From CAYFPO01 sp964345035 (GTDB taxonomy: Bacteria; Fidelibacterota; Marinisomatia; SCGC-AAA003-L08; GCA-002704045): 64,000 bases of DNA. The translations under genes were made by a program, and so were the position numbers. The number at the start of each line of letters is the position of its first letter. Positions within the stretch are counted from its first letter, which is position 1. The stretch covers positions 227,882 through 291,881 of the forward strand of contig CAYFPO010000001.1 in NCBI GenBank assembly GCA_964345035.1, read 5' to 3'. The notes under the pieces were generated by a model. That model was not told the DNA's origin. It made no database searches and saw only the letters and a list, made by a program, of their open reading frames with translations. Positions 44,537-52,954 of this stretch are shown piece after piece.

Positions 44537-45374
44537 TCAATTTAGAAGATCAATTCGGATATTAATTACAATTCTGCCTGTATTTGTTTTTTCAGGTCTA
44601 TACTCGCAAATTGTAGATATAAGCAACATGGTTCTTATCCCCGGAGGTACATTTGAAATGGGGAGGGCAGACGGGAAACCGGAATATGACAACACACCGG
44701 TAGTCATCGTACAAATTGATAGCTTTTATATGGATAAATATGAAGTAACGGTAGGAGAATTCAACAAATTTCTGGATGAAACAGGATATGATTTTGACCG
44801 GTCACTATGGCAGGCAATATGGGCTGATTACTGGGTTTCTCCCGGTGAAGACCATCCCGCAGTAAATATTAATTGGTATGACGCAGCCGCTTATGCAGAA
44901 TGGGCAGGTAAACGACTGCCAACTGAGGCTGAATGGGAATATGCAGCTCGTGGTGGTTTGAAGGGAAAGCGGTACCCTTGGGGAAATACGATCACAAAAG
45001 ATGATGCAAACTTTCATAGGTATTGGAAAGAGGATGATGAATATGGTCAACCCTACAGTAAAAAGCGTGGTAAAGACAAATGGAAATACGGTTCTGCACC
45101 GGTTGGCAGCTTCGAACCTAACGGTTTTGGATTATACGATATGGCAGGAAATGCAGCAGAGTGGTGCAGCGATTGGTATCAATGGGACTATTACAAAACA
45201 TCTCCCATGGATAACCCTCAAGGTCCTGATAGTGGCACTACAAAAGTATCCAGGGGCGGACACTGGTATAGCTGGCACAAAGGTCTGCGAGTGTATAACC
45301 GAGGCGATAACCCACCGGATGTAGAACGATGGCAGGATGTGCAGGGATTCCGATGTGTAAAAGATATTAATTAA
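44520..45374 (+). CDS. Exported SUMF1 (formylglycine-generating-enzyme-like) domain protein without catalytic cysteines
   Basis: 284 residues from TTG 44520 with a signal peptide (ILITILPVFVFSGLYSQ). The whole SUMF1/FGE fold is present: MVLIPGGTFEMG, FYMDKYEVTVGEFNKFL, HPAVNINWYDAAAYAEWAGKRLPTEAEWEYAARGG, YPWGN, PVGSFEPNGFGLYDMAGNAAEWCSDWY, SRGGHWYSW and GFRCV. In sulfatase-activating FGE the GGS.. segment carries two catalytic Cys; here it reads RGGHWYSWHKGLRVYNR with none, so sulfatase activation is unlikely. Many bacterial SUMF1 proteins are instead binding or gliding-related (GldJ/GldK-type) proteins. It overlaps the 3' end of the SRPBCC pseudogene. Confidence 0.85.
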   Translation: MRLLHNQFRRSIRILITILPVFVFSGLYSQIVDISNMVLIPGGTFEMGRADGKPEYDNTPVVIVQIDSFYMDKYEVTVGEFNKFLDETGYDFDRSLWQAIWADYWVSPGEDHPAVNINWYDAAAYAEWAGKRLPTEAEWEYAARGGLKGKRYPWGNTITKDDANFHRYWKEDDEYGQPYSKKRGKDKWKYGSAPVGSFEPNGFGLYDMAGNAAEWCSDWYQWDYYKTSPMDNPQGPDSGTTKVSRGGHWYSWHKGLRVYNRGDNPPDVERWQDVQGFRCVKDIN

Positions 45375-45383
45375 AAATTTTTA

Positions 45384-45956
45384 TTACTCCTTCAAAAATG
45401 CAAACTTCTGCCAAAACCGAACCGATTCTGCCCATTCTTCCGAAGTATAATACGCCCTCGTACCACCCGGAAGTTCAAGTTGATTTCTCATCATTGTCAC
45501 AGGCCCCATTGGCATTTTATTGATACTGTCAGGAATTGCATTAAAGCTTATAAGTTCCCAGTCAGCTTCTGTAGATTGTTCATTGTTTTCAGCAAGAACA
45601 TCATGATGATATAGTATAAAATCCACTCGATGTGCAGGTAATGGTTTTCCAGTTATTGCCCGGATTTGAATATAGGTTTCTTCTTCTTCTCTCCGTCGGG
45701 TCACTTCTGCAACAAGCTTGGTATCCGATCCAATCTTCACCAATGGACAGTAAAAGTGATTTACATACGAAGGATCAGCAGTAACCAGACATACACCTTT
45801 CCTGTATCCGGGAATAATATGGTCACCGGGAGTATTTAATCTTTCTTCCGCATGATGAGCCATGGTTTCAAATGGTAGATCAATGGCATACGATTTTCCT
45901 GACCCCTTTACCTGCCGCCTGACAAATTCATTAACTGCTACTGTTTGATTTTTCAA
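45384..45956 (-). CDS. Hypothetical protein, DUF3228-like
   Basis: 190 residues, convergent with the SUMF1 gene and divergent from yjbQ. No signal peptide or TM. Conserved-looking blocks PGYRKGVCLVTADP, ADWELISFNAIP, MGPVTMMRNQLELPGGTRAYYTSEEWAESVRFWQKF resemble what I recall of DUF3228, a small family in bacteria and eukaryotes of unknown function; the match is from memory and should be treated as tentative. Conserved His and Arg-rich segments suggest a cytoplasmic enzyme or binding protein. Confidence 0.6.
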   Translation of the reverse strand: MKNQTVAVNEFVRRQVKGSGKSYAIDLPFETMAHHAEERLNTPGDHIIPGYRKGVCLVTADPSYVNHFYCPLVKIGSDTKLVAEVTRRREEEETYIQIRAITGKPLPAHRVDFILYHHDVLAENNEQSTEADWELISFNAIPDSINKMPMGPVTMMRNQLELPGGTRAYYTSEEWAESVRFWQKFAFLKE

Positions 45957-45998
45957 TTGTATCTCTCCGTTTTCAATTGTGTAAATTTAGGCATACAG

Positions 45999-46418
45999 AT
46001 GGGCTGTATTCAGAAAGAAATCATAATATCTTCAATGCCGAAAGGTTTCCATGTTATTACTCAGCAAATTACAGAACATCTTCCGGAAATTCAGGAGTTA
46101 AAATCAGGAATGCTGAATGTTTTTTTAAAACACACTTCTGCATCTCTTACAATCAATGAAGATGCAGATCCATCTGTCAGAAAAGATTTTACTTCGTGGT
46201 TTGACAGAGCAGTACGTGAAAATGAACCATATTATACCCACATAACAGAAGGCCCGGATGATATGCCTGCACATTTAAAAACATCCTTAATAGGCAACTC
46301 TTTGCAAATCCCGGTGACCAACGGCTCCCTGAATTTGGGTACCTGGCAGGGTATTTATCTCTGTGAACATCGAAATCATGGTAGTAATAGAAAGCTGGTT
46401 TTAACCCTGTACTGGTGA
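45999..46418 (+). CDS. yjbQ: YjbQ/UPF0047 family protein
   Basis: 139 residues from ATG 45999; the frame reaches 45945, but those 18 residues would overlap the divergent gene and are not family-like. Signature residues: FLKHTSASLTINEDADPSVRKDF, THITEGPDDMPAHLKTSLIG, LQIPVTNGSLNLGTWQGIYLCEHRNHGSNRKLVLTL. The family is a trimeric metal-binding fold with weak thiamine phosphate synthase activity in E. coli. It is the only clear UPF0047 member here and has no thiamine genes beside it. Confidence 0.92.
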   Translation: MGCIQKEIIISSMPKGFHVITQQITEHLPEIQELKSGMLNVFLKHTSASLTINEDADPSVRKDFTSWFDRAVRENEPYYTHITEGPDDMPAHLKTSLIGNSLQIPVTNGSLNLGTWQGIYLCEHRNHGSNRKLVLTLYW

Positions 46419-46456
46419 AATCAAGATTAATTTTTAAAAAATAATTTATCCAACTT

Positions 46457-47194
46457 TTGCAGGAACATCTGAAAAACTACTTATACGAATCTGATCCTTT
46501 CGAAATGTTTGGTTTTCAGCATTTGTTTTCATTGTTTCTGGCAGTATTCTTATGGATTGCCATCCCACTTTTTGTTAAGAGAAAATGTTCTGAAAAGTTG
46601 CAAAATCAGATTGGAATAATACTCGGATTTTTCATCATGAGCAATTATCTGATTTGGGTTGGTTTAGAAATTGCGGCAGGAACTTTTGATTTTAAACTAC
46701 ACCTTCCATTTCAATTGTGTAGAACTGCCAACCTGATACTACCATTTGTAATGATTAAAAGAAAACAACTAATGTATGAAATTATATATTTCTGGGGCTT
46801 ATCGGGTATGCTTCAAGGAATTTTCACTCCGGACATTAACAATGCATTTCCACATTTTCATTTTCTCAGATACTGGGTTGGGCATAATGGAATGATTTTG
46901 GCAATACTGTATTTAACAGTTGTATTCGGAATGCGACCCAGGCTTACAGGAATTCGAAATGCTTTTATTGCATTAAACGGGTATTTTCTACTGACCATAC
47001 CAATTAACCTTTTACTGGATGCCAACTATTTTTGGATTTGCGGAAAACCACCCACCCCTTCACTGTTAGATATTATGGGACCCTGGCCGTGGTATATTCT
47101 TGTAGGTGAAGTTGTGGCGTTGCTGCATTTTGGTTTAGCCTATCTGCCGTTTTATATAGCAGACAGCAGAAAAAAACCTGTACAACTGAAATAA
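46457..47194 (+). CDS. YwaF/TIGR02206-like integral membrane protein
   Basis: 245 residues from TTG 46457 with about seven TMs (18-37, 49-70, 80-98, 103-120, 134-154, 163-185, 208-230). HLPFQLCRTANLILPFVM, IIYFWGLSGMLQGIFTPD, FHFLRYWVGHNGMILAILYL and LLDANYFWICGKPPTPSLLDIMGPWPWYI match the TIGR02206 pattern, a membrane family of unknown function that conserves the HLP.QLC, H.H..rY...H.g and PWPWY motifs. It follows yjbQ by 38 bases and is convergent with the RetSat-like gene. Confidence 0.82.
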   Translation: MQEHLKNYLYESDPFEMFGFQHLFSLFLAVFLWIAIPLFVKRKCSEKLQNQIGIILGFFIMSNYLIWVGLEIAAGTFDFKLHLPFQLCRTANLILPFVMIKRKQLMYEIIYFWGLSGMLQGIFTPDINNAFPHFHFLRYWVGHNGMILAILYLTVVFGMRPRLTGIRNAFIALNGYFLLTIPINLLLDANYFWICGKPPTPSLLDIMGPWPWYILVGEVVALLHFGLAYLPFYIADSRKKPVQLK

Positions 47195-47196
47195 TA

Positions 47197-48774
47197 TTAT
47201 AACCTTTTAAACAAATTTTTTCCCAAAATTGAGGAAACTGTCACCATCCCCGACATTAATGCACTGCTGACTCCCACGGTTAACACATCCTGCCCTGTGA
47301 GATACAGACCTTTGATTTCAGTTTTTGGTTTAAGCCAGCGTTGTTTAAATCTTTCGGGAGTGGGGTCAATTCCATACATTTCACCAACGGGATAATTCGC
47401 CAGACTTTTTACTGTTAATGGTGTTGAGAGTTCATAGTAATCCAACGCATCTTGCGCCTGTGGAACCTGTGCAAACACTTGTTGGAGTATCCGTTGAGAT
47501 AATTTTTCTTTTTCTGATTCGTATTCATCGCCACGGTTTTTCCAGCTTCCATCTTTCCATTTATCATACCAACCCCAATGGGAAAGAGTTATGGCTTCCA
47601 TAGTAGTGTTATTTGGATATTTTTCCTGGTATTCTGGATCTTTAGCCGATGGAAATGAAAGAAATAAAACGGGAAATTCAGCATTTTGATCTGCTATATA
47701 ATTTGCTACATTTTGATCATGATCATACCCAGGATAAATCCATAAATTAGTATTTTGCAAACCCAACTCCTGTGCAGATTTGTTGAGTCCTATATACAAA
47801 CATACATAGCTGGCAGATTGCCGGATATTACCTAAGCGTTTTTTAAATGTTGAATGTTGGGGATGATTACGAAGTAATTTACTGTAAGTATTAACAATCC
47901 CGGCACTGCTGATTATTAAAGGGGCAGAAATAATTTCACCATTTTCCAACAGAACTGATTCAGCTTTGCCATTTTTTATAACAATTTCGTCAACACCGGC
48001 ATTAACTGCAACAAGTCCACCTTCTTTTTCTATAACATCTGTTACTGTTTCAGCAATTCTGCGGGCTGTTCCTACGGGGTAATTTCCACCGTCCAGATAA
48101 TGCCGAGCAACAAGTGCATGCAATACAAAACTACTTTGTTTGGGTGGTAATCCATGATCACCCCATTGACCAGCCAGAACTGAAATTAATTTTTCATTAC
48201 TGGTGATATCTTTAAGAACATCATAAGTTGTTCGTTCAGCAAAGGACAGAAATTTTCTGCTCATAAATGGGTAAGTCAAATTACGGATCAAATCCGGAAG
48301 CGCTTTATTACCAAAATATGCCACACCACTTTTTACTGATGTTTTGATTAATTGAATATAATCATAAATGGCTTGTTTATCATTGGGGAATTGAATGGAT
48401 AATTCTTCGATAAATTTTTCTTTTGGACAAATAAAATTATAATGTTTATCGGGAAATATAATGCGGTCATAATTATCATCCATTTTATGCCATTTTAATT
48501 TGCCATCTGTAATGCGGTCAAACAATTTTCGTATAGGTGACCATGGTTTGTGCACATCACCAATATAATGAATACCCACATCCCATTCATAATTATTACG
48601 TTTGAATGTATGAGTCCATCCCCCAACTTTAAAATGTTTTTCAAGAAGCAGCACTTTTTTACCTTCTTGTGCGAGGAGCGCACCACAAGTCAGTCCACTC
48701 ATACCGGAACCAATAATTATCGCATCGTATTTTTCAGATGCAATTTCAGTTCTATATGATTTCCATTTTTTCAT
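47197..48774 (-). CDS. FAD-dependent RetSat/carotenoid isomerase-like oxidoreductase
   Basis: 525 residues. The dinucleotide-binding motif AIIIGSGMSGLTCGALLAQEGKKVLLLEKHFKVGG is at residues 19-53, followed by YEWDVGIHYIGDVH typical of all-trans-retinol 13,14-reductase and CrtISO-type enzymes. Further blocks: GNYPVGTARRIAETVTDVIEKEGG, APLIISSAGIVNTYSKL, YPVGEMYGIDPTPERF and GLYLTGQDVLTVGVSSALMSG. The family saturates or isomerises conjugated polyenes such as carotenoids. There are no other carotenoid genes in the window, so the substrate is open. Confidence 0.87.
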   Translation of the reverse strand: MKKWKSYRTEIASEKYDAIIIGSGMSGLTCGALLAQEGKKVLLLEKHFKVGGWTHTFKRNNYEWDVGIHYIGDVHKPWSPIRKLFDRITDGKLKWHKMDDNYDRIIFPDKHYNFICPKEKFIEELSIQFPNDKQAIYDYIQLIKTSVKSGVAYFGNKALPDLIRNLTYPFMSRKFLSFAERTTYDVLKDITSNEKLISVLAGQWGDHGLPPKQSSFVLHALVARHYLDGGNYPVGTARRIAETVTDVIEKEGGLVAVNAGVDEIVIKNGKAESVLLENGEIISAPLIISSAGIVNTYSKLLRNHPQHSTFKKRLGNIRQSASYVCLYIGLNKSAQELGLQNTNLWIYPGYDHDQNVANYIADQNAEFPVLFLSFPSAKDPEYQEKYPNNTTMEAITLSHWGWYDKWKDGSWKNRGDEYESEKEKLSQRILQQVFAQVPQAQDALDYYELSTPLTVKSLANYPVGEMYGIDPTPERFKQRWLKPKTEIKGLYLTGQDVLTVGVSSALMSGMVTVSSILGKNLFKRL

Positions 48775-48882
48775 AACTAAAAATTTTGTAGTTTAATTTG
48801 TGAATAAAATATTAAATAAAATGTAAAGTGAATATGTTAATTTAACATAGTTTCCACAGGTAGAATATTTATATTAAATTTT

Positions 48883-49080
48883 TTGTTTATTCGTCATACA
48901 ATAAAAATTGCATTTGGGATAATCTTGGTGGTCATTGGTTTAGTTGGAGGAATAATTCCTTTATTTCAAGGCTGGATATTTGGAATCCCCGGACTGCTTA
49001 TTCTTGCAAATTATTTTCCACCTATCAAGCGGTTATTGAATTGGCTAAAACAAAAATTCAAAACAGATCACCAGCGATGA
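48883..49080 (+). CDS. Small two-TM PGPGW-like membrane protein
   Basis: 65 residues from TTG 48883. IAFGIILVVIGLVGGIIPLFQGWIFGIPGLLILANYFPPIKRLLNW resembles the PGPGW-type small membrane family (TM, turn with P..GW, second TM, then a basic tail). Function unknown. Divergent from the RetSat-like gene across 108 bases and overlapping the thioesterase gene by 13 bases at the 3' ends. Confidence 0.65.
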   Translation: MFIRHTIKIAFGIILVVIGLVGGIIPLFQGWIFGIPGLLILANYFPPIKRLLNWLKQKFKTDHQR

Positions 49081-49526
49081 TACGCAGGATGTCCCGGATC
49101 AACGGCTACAAATGTTCCAACACATGTAGCACAAATTTTACCATCTGCTGATAATAATGCTTCAACTGTTGCCCGTTTTTTACTTATGTCAGTTATTTCC
49201 GCCGACATATGTATAGACTTCCCTGATGGTGTTGGTCGAAGTAATTTAATGGAATAATCTGCTGTCACCGTACAAGGGGTAGATTCATCAGAATTGTTTT
49301 TCATCAAAAAATATGCTGCGGTCCAGTTTGAATGACAATCCATAAGCGCACCGATTATCCCTCCATTCAGGACACCGGGAAATGCCTCATGATGAGGTTC
49401 AGGCATCCAAGTACAAACCACAGTATTACCCTCAGGATAACTCTGAATTTTTAATCCTTTATCATTAACGCATCCACAACCAAAACAAATTCCATTTGGA
49501 GCATATTTTTCTTGTAAACTTTTCAT
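49068..49526 (-). CDS. PaaI-like hotdog-fold thioesterase
   Basis: 152 residues. The hotdog pattern HHEAFPGVLNGGIIGALMDCHSNWTAAYFL holds the family's HGG-like active region (here LNGG) and conserved Asp, followed by TADYSIKLLRPTPSGKSIHMSAEI. The N-terminus CFGCGCVNDKGLKIQ contains three Cys, a feature of a sub-branch in which CFGCG..N..GL is conserved. Likely an acyl-CoA thioesterase in the cytoplasm. It overlaps the small membrane gene at its 3' end and is divergent from nadA. Confidence 0.85.
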   Translation of the reverse strand: MKSLQEKYAPNGICFGCGCVNDKGLKIQSYPEGNTVVCTWMPEPHHEAFPGVLNGGIIGALMDCHSNWTAAYFLMKNNSDESTPCTVTADYSIKLLRPTPSGKSIHMSAEITDISKKRATVEALLSADGKICATCVGTFVAVDPGHPAYHRW

Positions 49527-49626
49527 CGACTTGATTAATTAAAAACACACAATGGAAAATATACAGGAAATTTACCTTACTCTTTAAGGGAATGAATGAA
49601 AATGTTTAAATTTTCTATCTAGAAAT

Positions 49627-50556
49627 GTGCTGAAAATGGAAGATTTATTCTCTCAAATAGACAGGTTGAAAAAGGAACGGAATGCTGTAATCCTGGCCCA
49701 TTATTACCAGGAGTCCGACATTCAGGATGTAGCGGATATGCTTGGTGACAGCCTGGCACTAGCACAATATGCTAAAGAAACAACAGCTGATGTAATATTG
49801 TTTTGTGGAGTTCATTTTATGTGCGAAACAGCCAAGATTTTAAATCCGGAAAAAAAAGTGATTCTTCCTGACCTCGATGCTGGTTGTTCACTCGCAGAAA
49901 GTGCTCCCATTGATAAATTTGAAAAATGGATACATCAATATCCTAATCATACGGTTATTTCTTATATTAATTGTTCGGCAGAAGTTAAGGCAGTTTCAGA
50001 TTTAATTTGTACATCTTCCAATGCAGAAAAAATACTTAACAGTCTACCGTCAGATGAAAAAATAATTTTTGCTCCAGACATGTATCTGGGAGATTTTCTG
50101 AATAAAAAAACCGGAAGAAAAATGCTGCTCTGGAATGGTTCCTGCCAAGTACATGAAATATTTTCTGAAAGAGAATTAATCCGATTGAAAACAAGAAATC
50201 CAAATGCAAAAGTTTTAGCACATCCGGAATGCAGTGAGAATATTTTGTTTCACGCCGACCATGTTGGCTCTACTACATCCATAATAAACTTTTCACAAAA
50301 ATCAACTGAACGAACATTCATTATTGTAACAGAACCCGGAGTGATTCATCAAATGAAACTTCAGAATCCAGAAAAAGAATTTATACCGCTGCCGTCCAAT
50401 GATGGTTGTGGCTGCAATGAGTGTCCACATATGAAGTTGAATACATTGGTAAAAATGGTATCTGCATTGGAAAATTTATCGCCTGAAATCCGATTGGATG
50501 AATCTCTTCGGCAAAAAGCCTTAAAACCACTGGAAAGAATGCTAGCCCTAAGCTGA
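49627..50556 (+). CDS. nadA: Quinolinate synthase A
   Basis: 309 residues from GTG 49627; ATG 49636 is an equally good start. NadA condenses iminoaspartate with dihydroxyacetone phosphate to quinolinate using a [4Fe-4S] cluster. Visible: ILAHYYQESDIQDVADMLGDSLALAQYA, FCGVHFMCETAKILNPEKKVILPD (first cluster Cys), YINCSAEVKAVSDLICTSSNA, LAHPECSENILFHADHVGSTTSII and DGCGCNECPHMKLNTL (further Cys). It heads nadA-nadC-nadB, and its stop overlaps nadC by one base (TGATG). Confidence 0.96.
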   Translation: MLKMEDLFSQIDRLKKERNAVILAHYYQESDIQDVADMLGDSLALAQYAKETTADVILFCGVHFMCETAKILNPEKKVILPDLDAGCSLAESAPIDKFEKWIHQYPNHTVISYINCSAEVKAVSDLICTSSNAEKILNSLPSDEKIIFAPDMYLGDFLNKKTGRKMLLWNGSCQVHEIFSERELIRLKTRNPNAKVLAHPECSENILFHADHVGSTTSIINFSQKSTERTFIIVTEPGVIHQMKLQNPEKEFIPLPSNDGCGCNECPHMKLNTLVKMVSALENLSPEIRLDESLRQKALKPLERMLALS

Positions 50557-51410
50557 TGTTTTACGAACAGATCACAACCCTGCCACCAGAATATGTGAAA
50601 AGGAAAATTAAGGAATTTCTACAGGAAGATTTGCCATACGGAGATGTAACAACAGAGTCTACAATTCATTCCAATACAAACATCTCTGCAGAGATTCAGG
50701 TAGTGTCTCATTGTGTGTTTTCAGGAGTAGATGTGATACCTTGTTGTTTTCCGGAAAGTTACGCAGTAGAAATAAATAAAAACGATGGAGATAGACTCAT
50801 TCCAGGAGATATAATCGGCACTATAACTGGTCCAGCCAGTTATATTTTAACAATTGAGAGAGTCATGCTGAATTTGGTTCAAAGACTATGTGGTATCGCA
50901 TCATTGACAAGAAAATTTACAAAAATCGCAGAACCATTCAATGTTAAAATTCTTGACACCAGAAAAACTACACCGGGATTACGGCTGTTTGAAAAATATG
51001 CAGTTAAGTGCGGAGGTGGGTGGAATCATCGGTCGGACCTTTCTACAGGAATCCTGATTAAGGATAATCATATTCAGGCAGCGGGAGGAATCAAAGCAGC
51101 GTTAGAAAATTGTAAAAACAGCTCTCTACCAATAGAACTGGAAGTTGATACGTTGCAGCAGGTGGAGGAGGGGCTGGTATGCAAGGCAGATGGATTTTTA
51201 TTGGACAATATGAGTCCTGATTTGGTTAAAAAATCCGTTAATAAAATTCGTTCATCAGAAAATGGTAAAGAAATTTTTATAGAGGCATCCGGAGGGATCA
51301 ATTTGGATACATTACTCGGGTTCATGGATACCGGGATTGATGCAGTTTCAACAGGAGCTATTACGCACAGCGCTAAAAATACTGATTTAAAACTGGAGTT
51401 TAAATCTTAA
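50556..51410 (+). CDS. nadC: Nicotinate-nucleotide diphosphorylase (carboxylating)
   Basis: 284 residues. It converts quinolinate and PRPP to nicotinate mononucleotide. Visible: EDLPYGDVTTEST, ERVMLNLVQRLCGIASLT, ILDTRKTTPGLRLFEKYAVKCGGGWNHRSDLSTGILIKDNHI (substrate-binding Arg, Lys, His), ELEVDTLQQVEEG and EASGGINLDTL. Full-length at the normal size. Its stop TAA shares its last A with the ATC that appears to start nadB. Confidence 0.96.
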   Translation: MFYEQITTLPPEYVKRKIKEFLQEDLPYGDVTTESTIHSNTNISAEIQVVSHCVFSGVDVIPCCFPESYAVEINKNDGDRLIPGDIIGTITGPASYILTIERVMLNLVQRLCGIASLTRKFTKIAEPFNVKILDTRKTTPGLRLFEKYAVKCGGGWNHRSDLSTGILIKDNHIQAAGGIKAALENCKNSSLPIELEVDTLQQVEEGLVCKADGFLLDNMSPDLVKKSVNKIRSSENGKEIFIEASGGINLDTLLGFMDTGIDAVSTGAITHSAKNTDLKLEFKS

Positions 51411-52954
51411 TCAAAGCAGAAATACTTGTTATAGGATCCGGTCTGGCGGGAGGAATTGCAGCCCTTACGGCAGCAGAGAATGGAAAAAATGTAATCCTGA
51501 TTGATAAATCAATGGATGTACTGAGTGGAAATACACCAAAAGCTCAGGGAGGCATCATTTTTAAATCTACTGATGGCAAATCCGAAAGTTTAAAGGAAGA
51601 TATTTTGAAAGCAGGTGGAGAACATTGCTGGAAACCTGCAGTGAATCAATTGTGCGATCTTGGCCCAGATCTGGTTAAAAAAATACTAATAGACAAATTG
51701 AATATTGATTTCGATAAAAATGAAAAAGGGAAGTTAGACCTTACATCAGAAGCAGCCCATTCTCAAAAGCGTATTATTCACCAAAAGGATAAAACTGGAA
51801 TGGGAATTCAAAAGAACCTGCACACTGCTCTTGAGAAACATCCTAATGTGACCATTGTAAAAAATCATACCGCAATAGATTTGCTTACCTTGTCTCATCA
51901 TTCTCTCAATTCAATTGATATCTATAAAAAGCCCGCCTGTTTTGGAGCAATTGTGTTAAATAATATTTCCGGTGAAGTAGAGAAGATTGTTGCCAACAGG
52001 ACAATACTTGCTACCGGAGGCATGGGATATATCTACTTACACACGACAAACCAGCCTGAAGCCCGGGGTGACAGTGTTGCCATGGCCTGGCGGGCAGGAG
52101 CCAGATGTTTTAACCTCCAATTTATGCAATTTCATCCCACCACCCTGTTTCATGAATCAGGCAGATTCCTTCTTACCGAAGCCCTGCGCGGCGAGGGGGC
52201 AAAACTGATTGATGCATCCGGCAAAGAGTTCATGGAACAGTTTCACAGCCTCGGATCACTGGCTCCCAGGGATATTGTAGCGAGAGGAATTCACCAGATT
52301 ATGTTGGATAATGACCACCCATGTGTTTATTTGGATATATCGCACAAAGAATCTAAATGGATTAAAAACAGATTTCCTTCAATTTACCAGCATTGTGATA
52401 ATGTCGGCATTGATATTACATCTGAACCAGTTCCGGTGGTACCTGCAGCCCATTACGCTTGCGGTGGTGTGGGTGTAAATTTGTGGGGAAGAACTTCCTT
52501 AAAAAGGTTGTATGCAGTTGGTGAAGCATCCTGTACCGGTGTGCATGGTGCAAACAGACTTGCTAGTACATCCTTATTGGAATGTGTAGTCTGGGGACAT
52601 ATTGCCGGAAACGATGCATCCAAATTTAGAGAAGGAGACGATTATTTTCCAGATACCGAAGAATGGAAAACAGAAAATGAAATTGTCGATCCCGCATTGA
52701 TAGCTCAGGACTGGCTGACTATAAAAAATACGATGTGGAATTATGTGGGATTGATCAGAACGCGGCAAAGATTACTGCGTGCAGCTACAATTTTACGTCA
52801 CCTGCAGACAGAAATAGAACAATTCTACCAAAAAGCAAGGCTTACGGATGAAATTATAGGATTACGAAATGGAGTTCAGTCAGCAATTGCTGTAACATCT
52901 GCAACACTCGAGGCAAGGCAAAGCCAGGGGACTCATTATATTGCAAAAGAATAA
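51410..52954 (+). CDS. nadB: L-aspartate oxidase, apparent AUC start
   Basis: 514 residues from ATC 51410. The flavoprotein oxidises L-aspartate to iminoaspartate for NadA. The FAD motif ILVIGSGLAGGIAALTAAENGKNVILIDKS lies upstream of the first ATG (51512), so that ATG cannot be the start; the frame is closed by TAA at 51401, leaving only ATC 51404, TTA 51407 or ATC 51410. The last gives a TAATC overlap with the nadC stop, like the TAATG/TGATG overlaps nearby. Other blocks: PKAQGGI, LATGGMGYIYLHTTN, QFMQFHPTTLF, FLLTEALRGEGAKL, AAHYACGGVGVNLWGRTSLKRLYAVGEASCTGVHGANRLASTSLLECVVWG. It overlaps panC by 19 bases. Confidence 0.92.
   Translation: MKAEILVIGSGLAGGIAALTAAENGKNVILIDKSMDVLSGNTPKAQGGIIFKSTDGKSESLKEDILKAGGEHCWKPAVNQLCDLGPDLVKKILIDKLNIDFDKNEKGKLDLTSEAAHSQKRIIHQKDKTGMGIQKNLHTALEKHPNVTIVKNHTAIDLLTLSHHSLNSIDIYKKPACFGAIVLNNISGEVEKIVANRTILATGGMGYIYLHTTNQPEARGDSVAMAWRAGARCFNLQFMQFHPTTLFHESGRFLLTEALRGEGAKLIDASGKEFMEQFHSLGSLAPRDIVARGIHQIMLDNDHPCVYLDISHKESKWIKNRFPSIYQHCDNVGIDITSEPVPVVPAAHYACGGVGVNLWGRTSLKRLYAVGEASCTGVHGANRLASTSLLECVVWGHIAGNDASKFREGDDYFPDTEEWKTENEIVDPALIAQDWLTIKNTMWNYVGLIRTRQRLLRAATILRHLQTEIEQFYQKARLTDEIIGLRNGVQSAIAVTSATLEARQSQGTHYIAKE

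Noticed and set aside
51512..52954. nadB starting at ATG 51512
   Set aside because: This start would remove the FAD-binding GxGxxG motif, which is encoded just upstream in the same frame.
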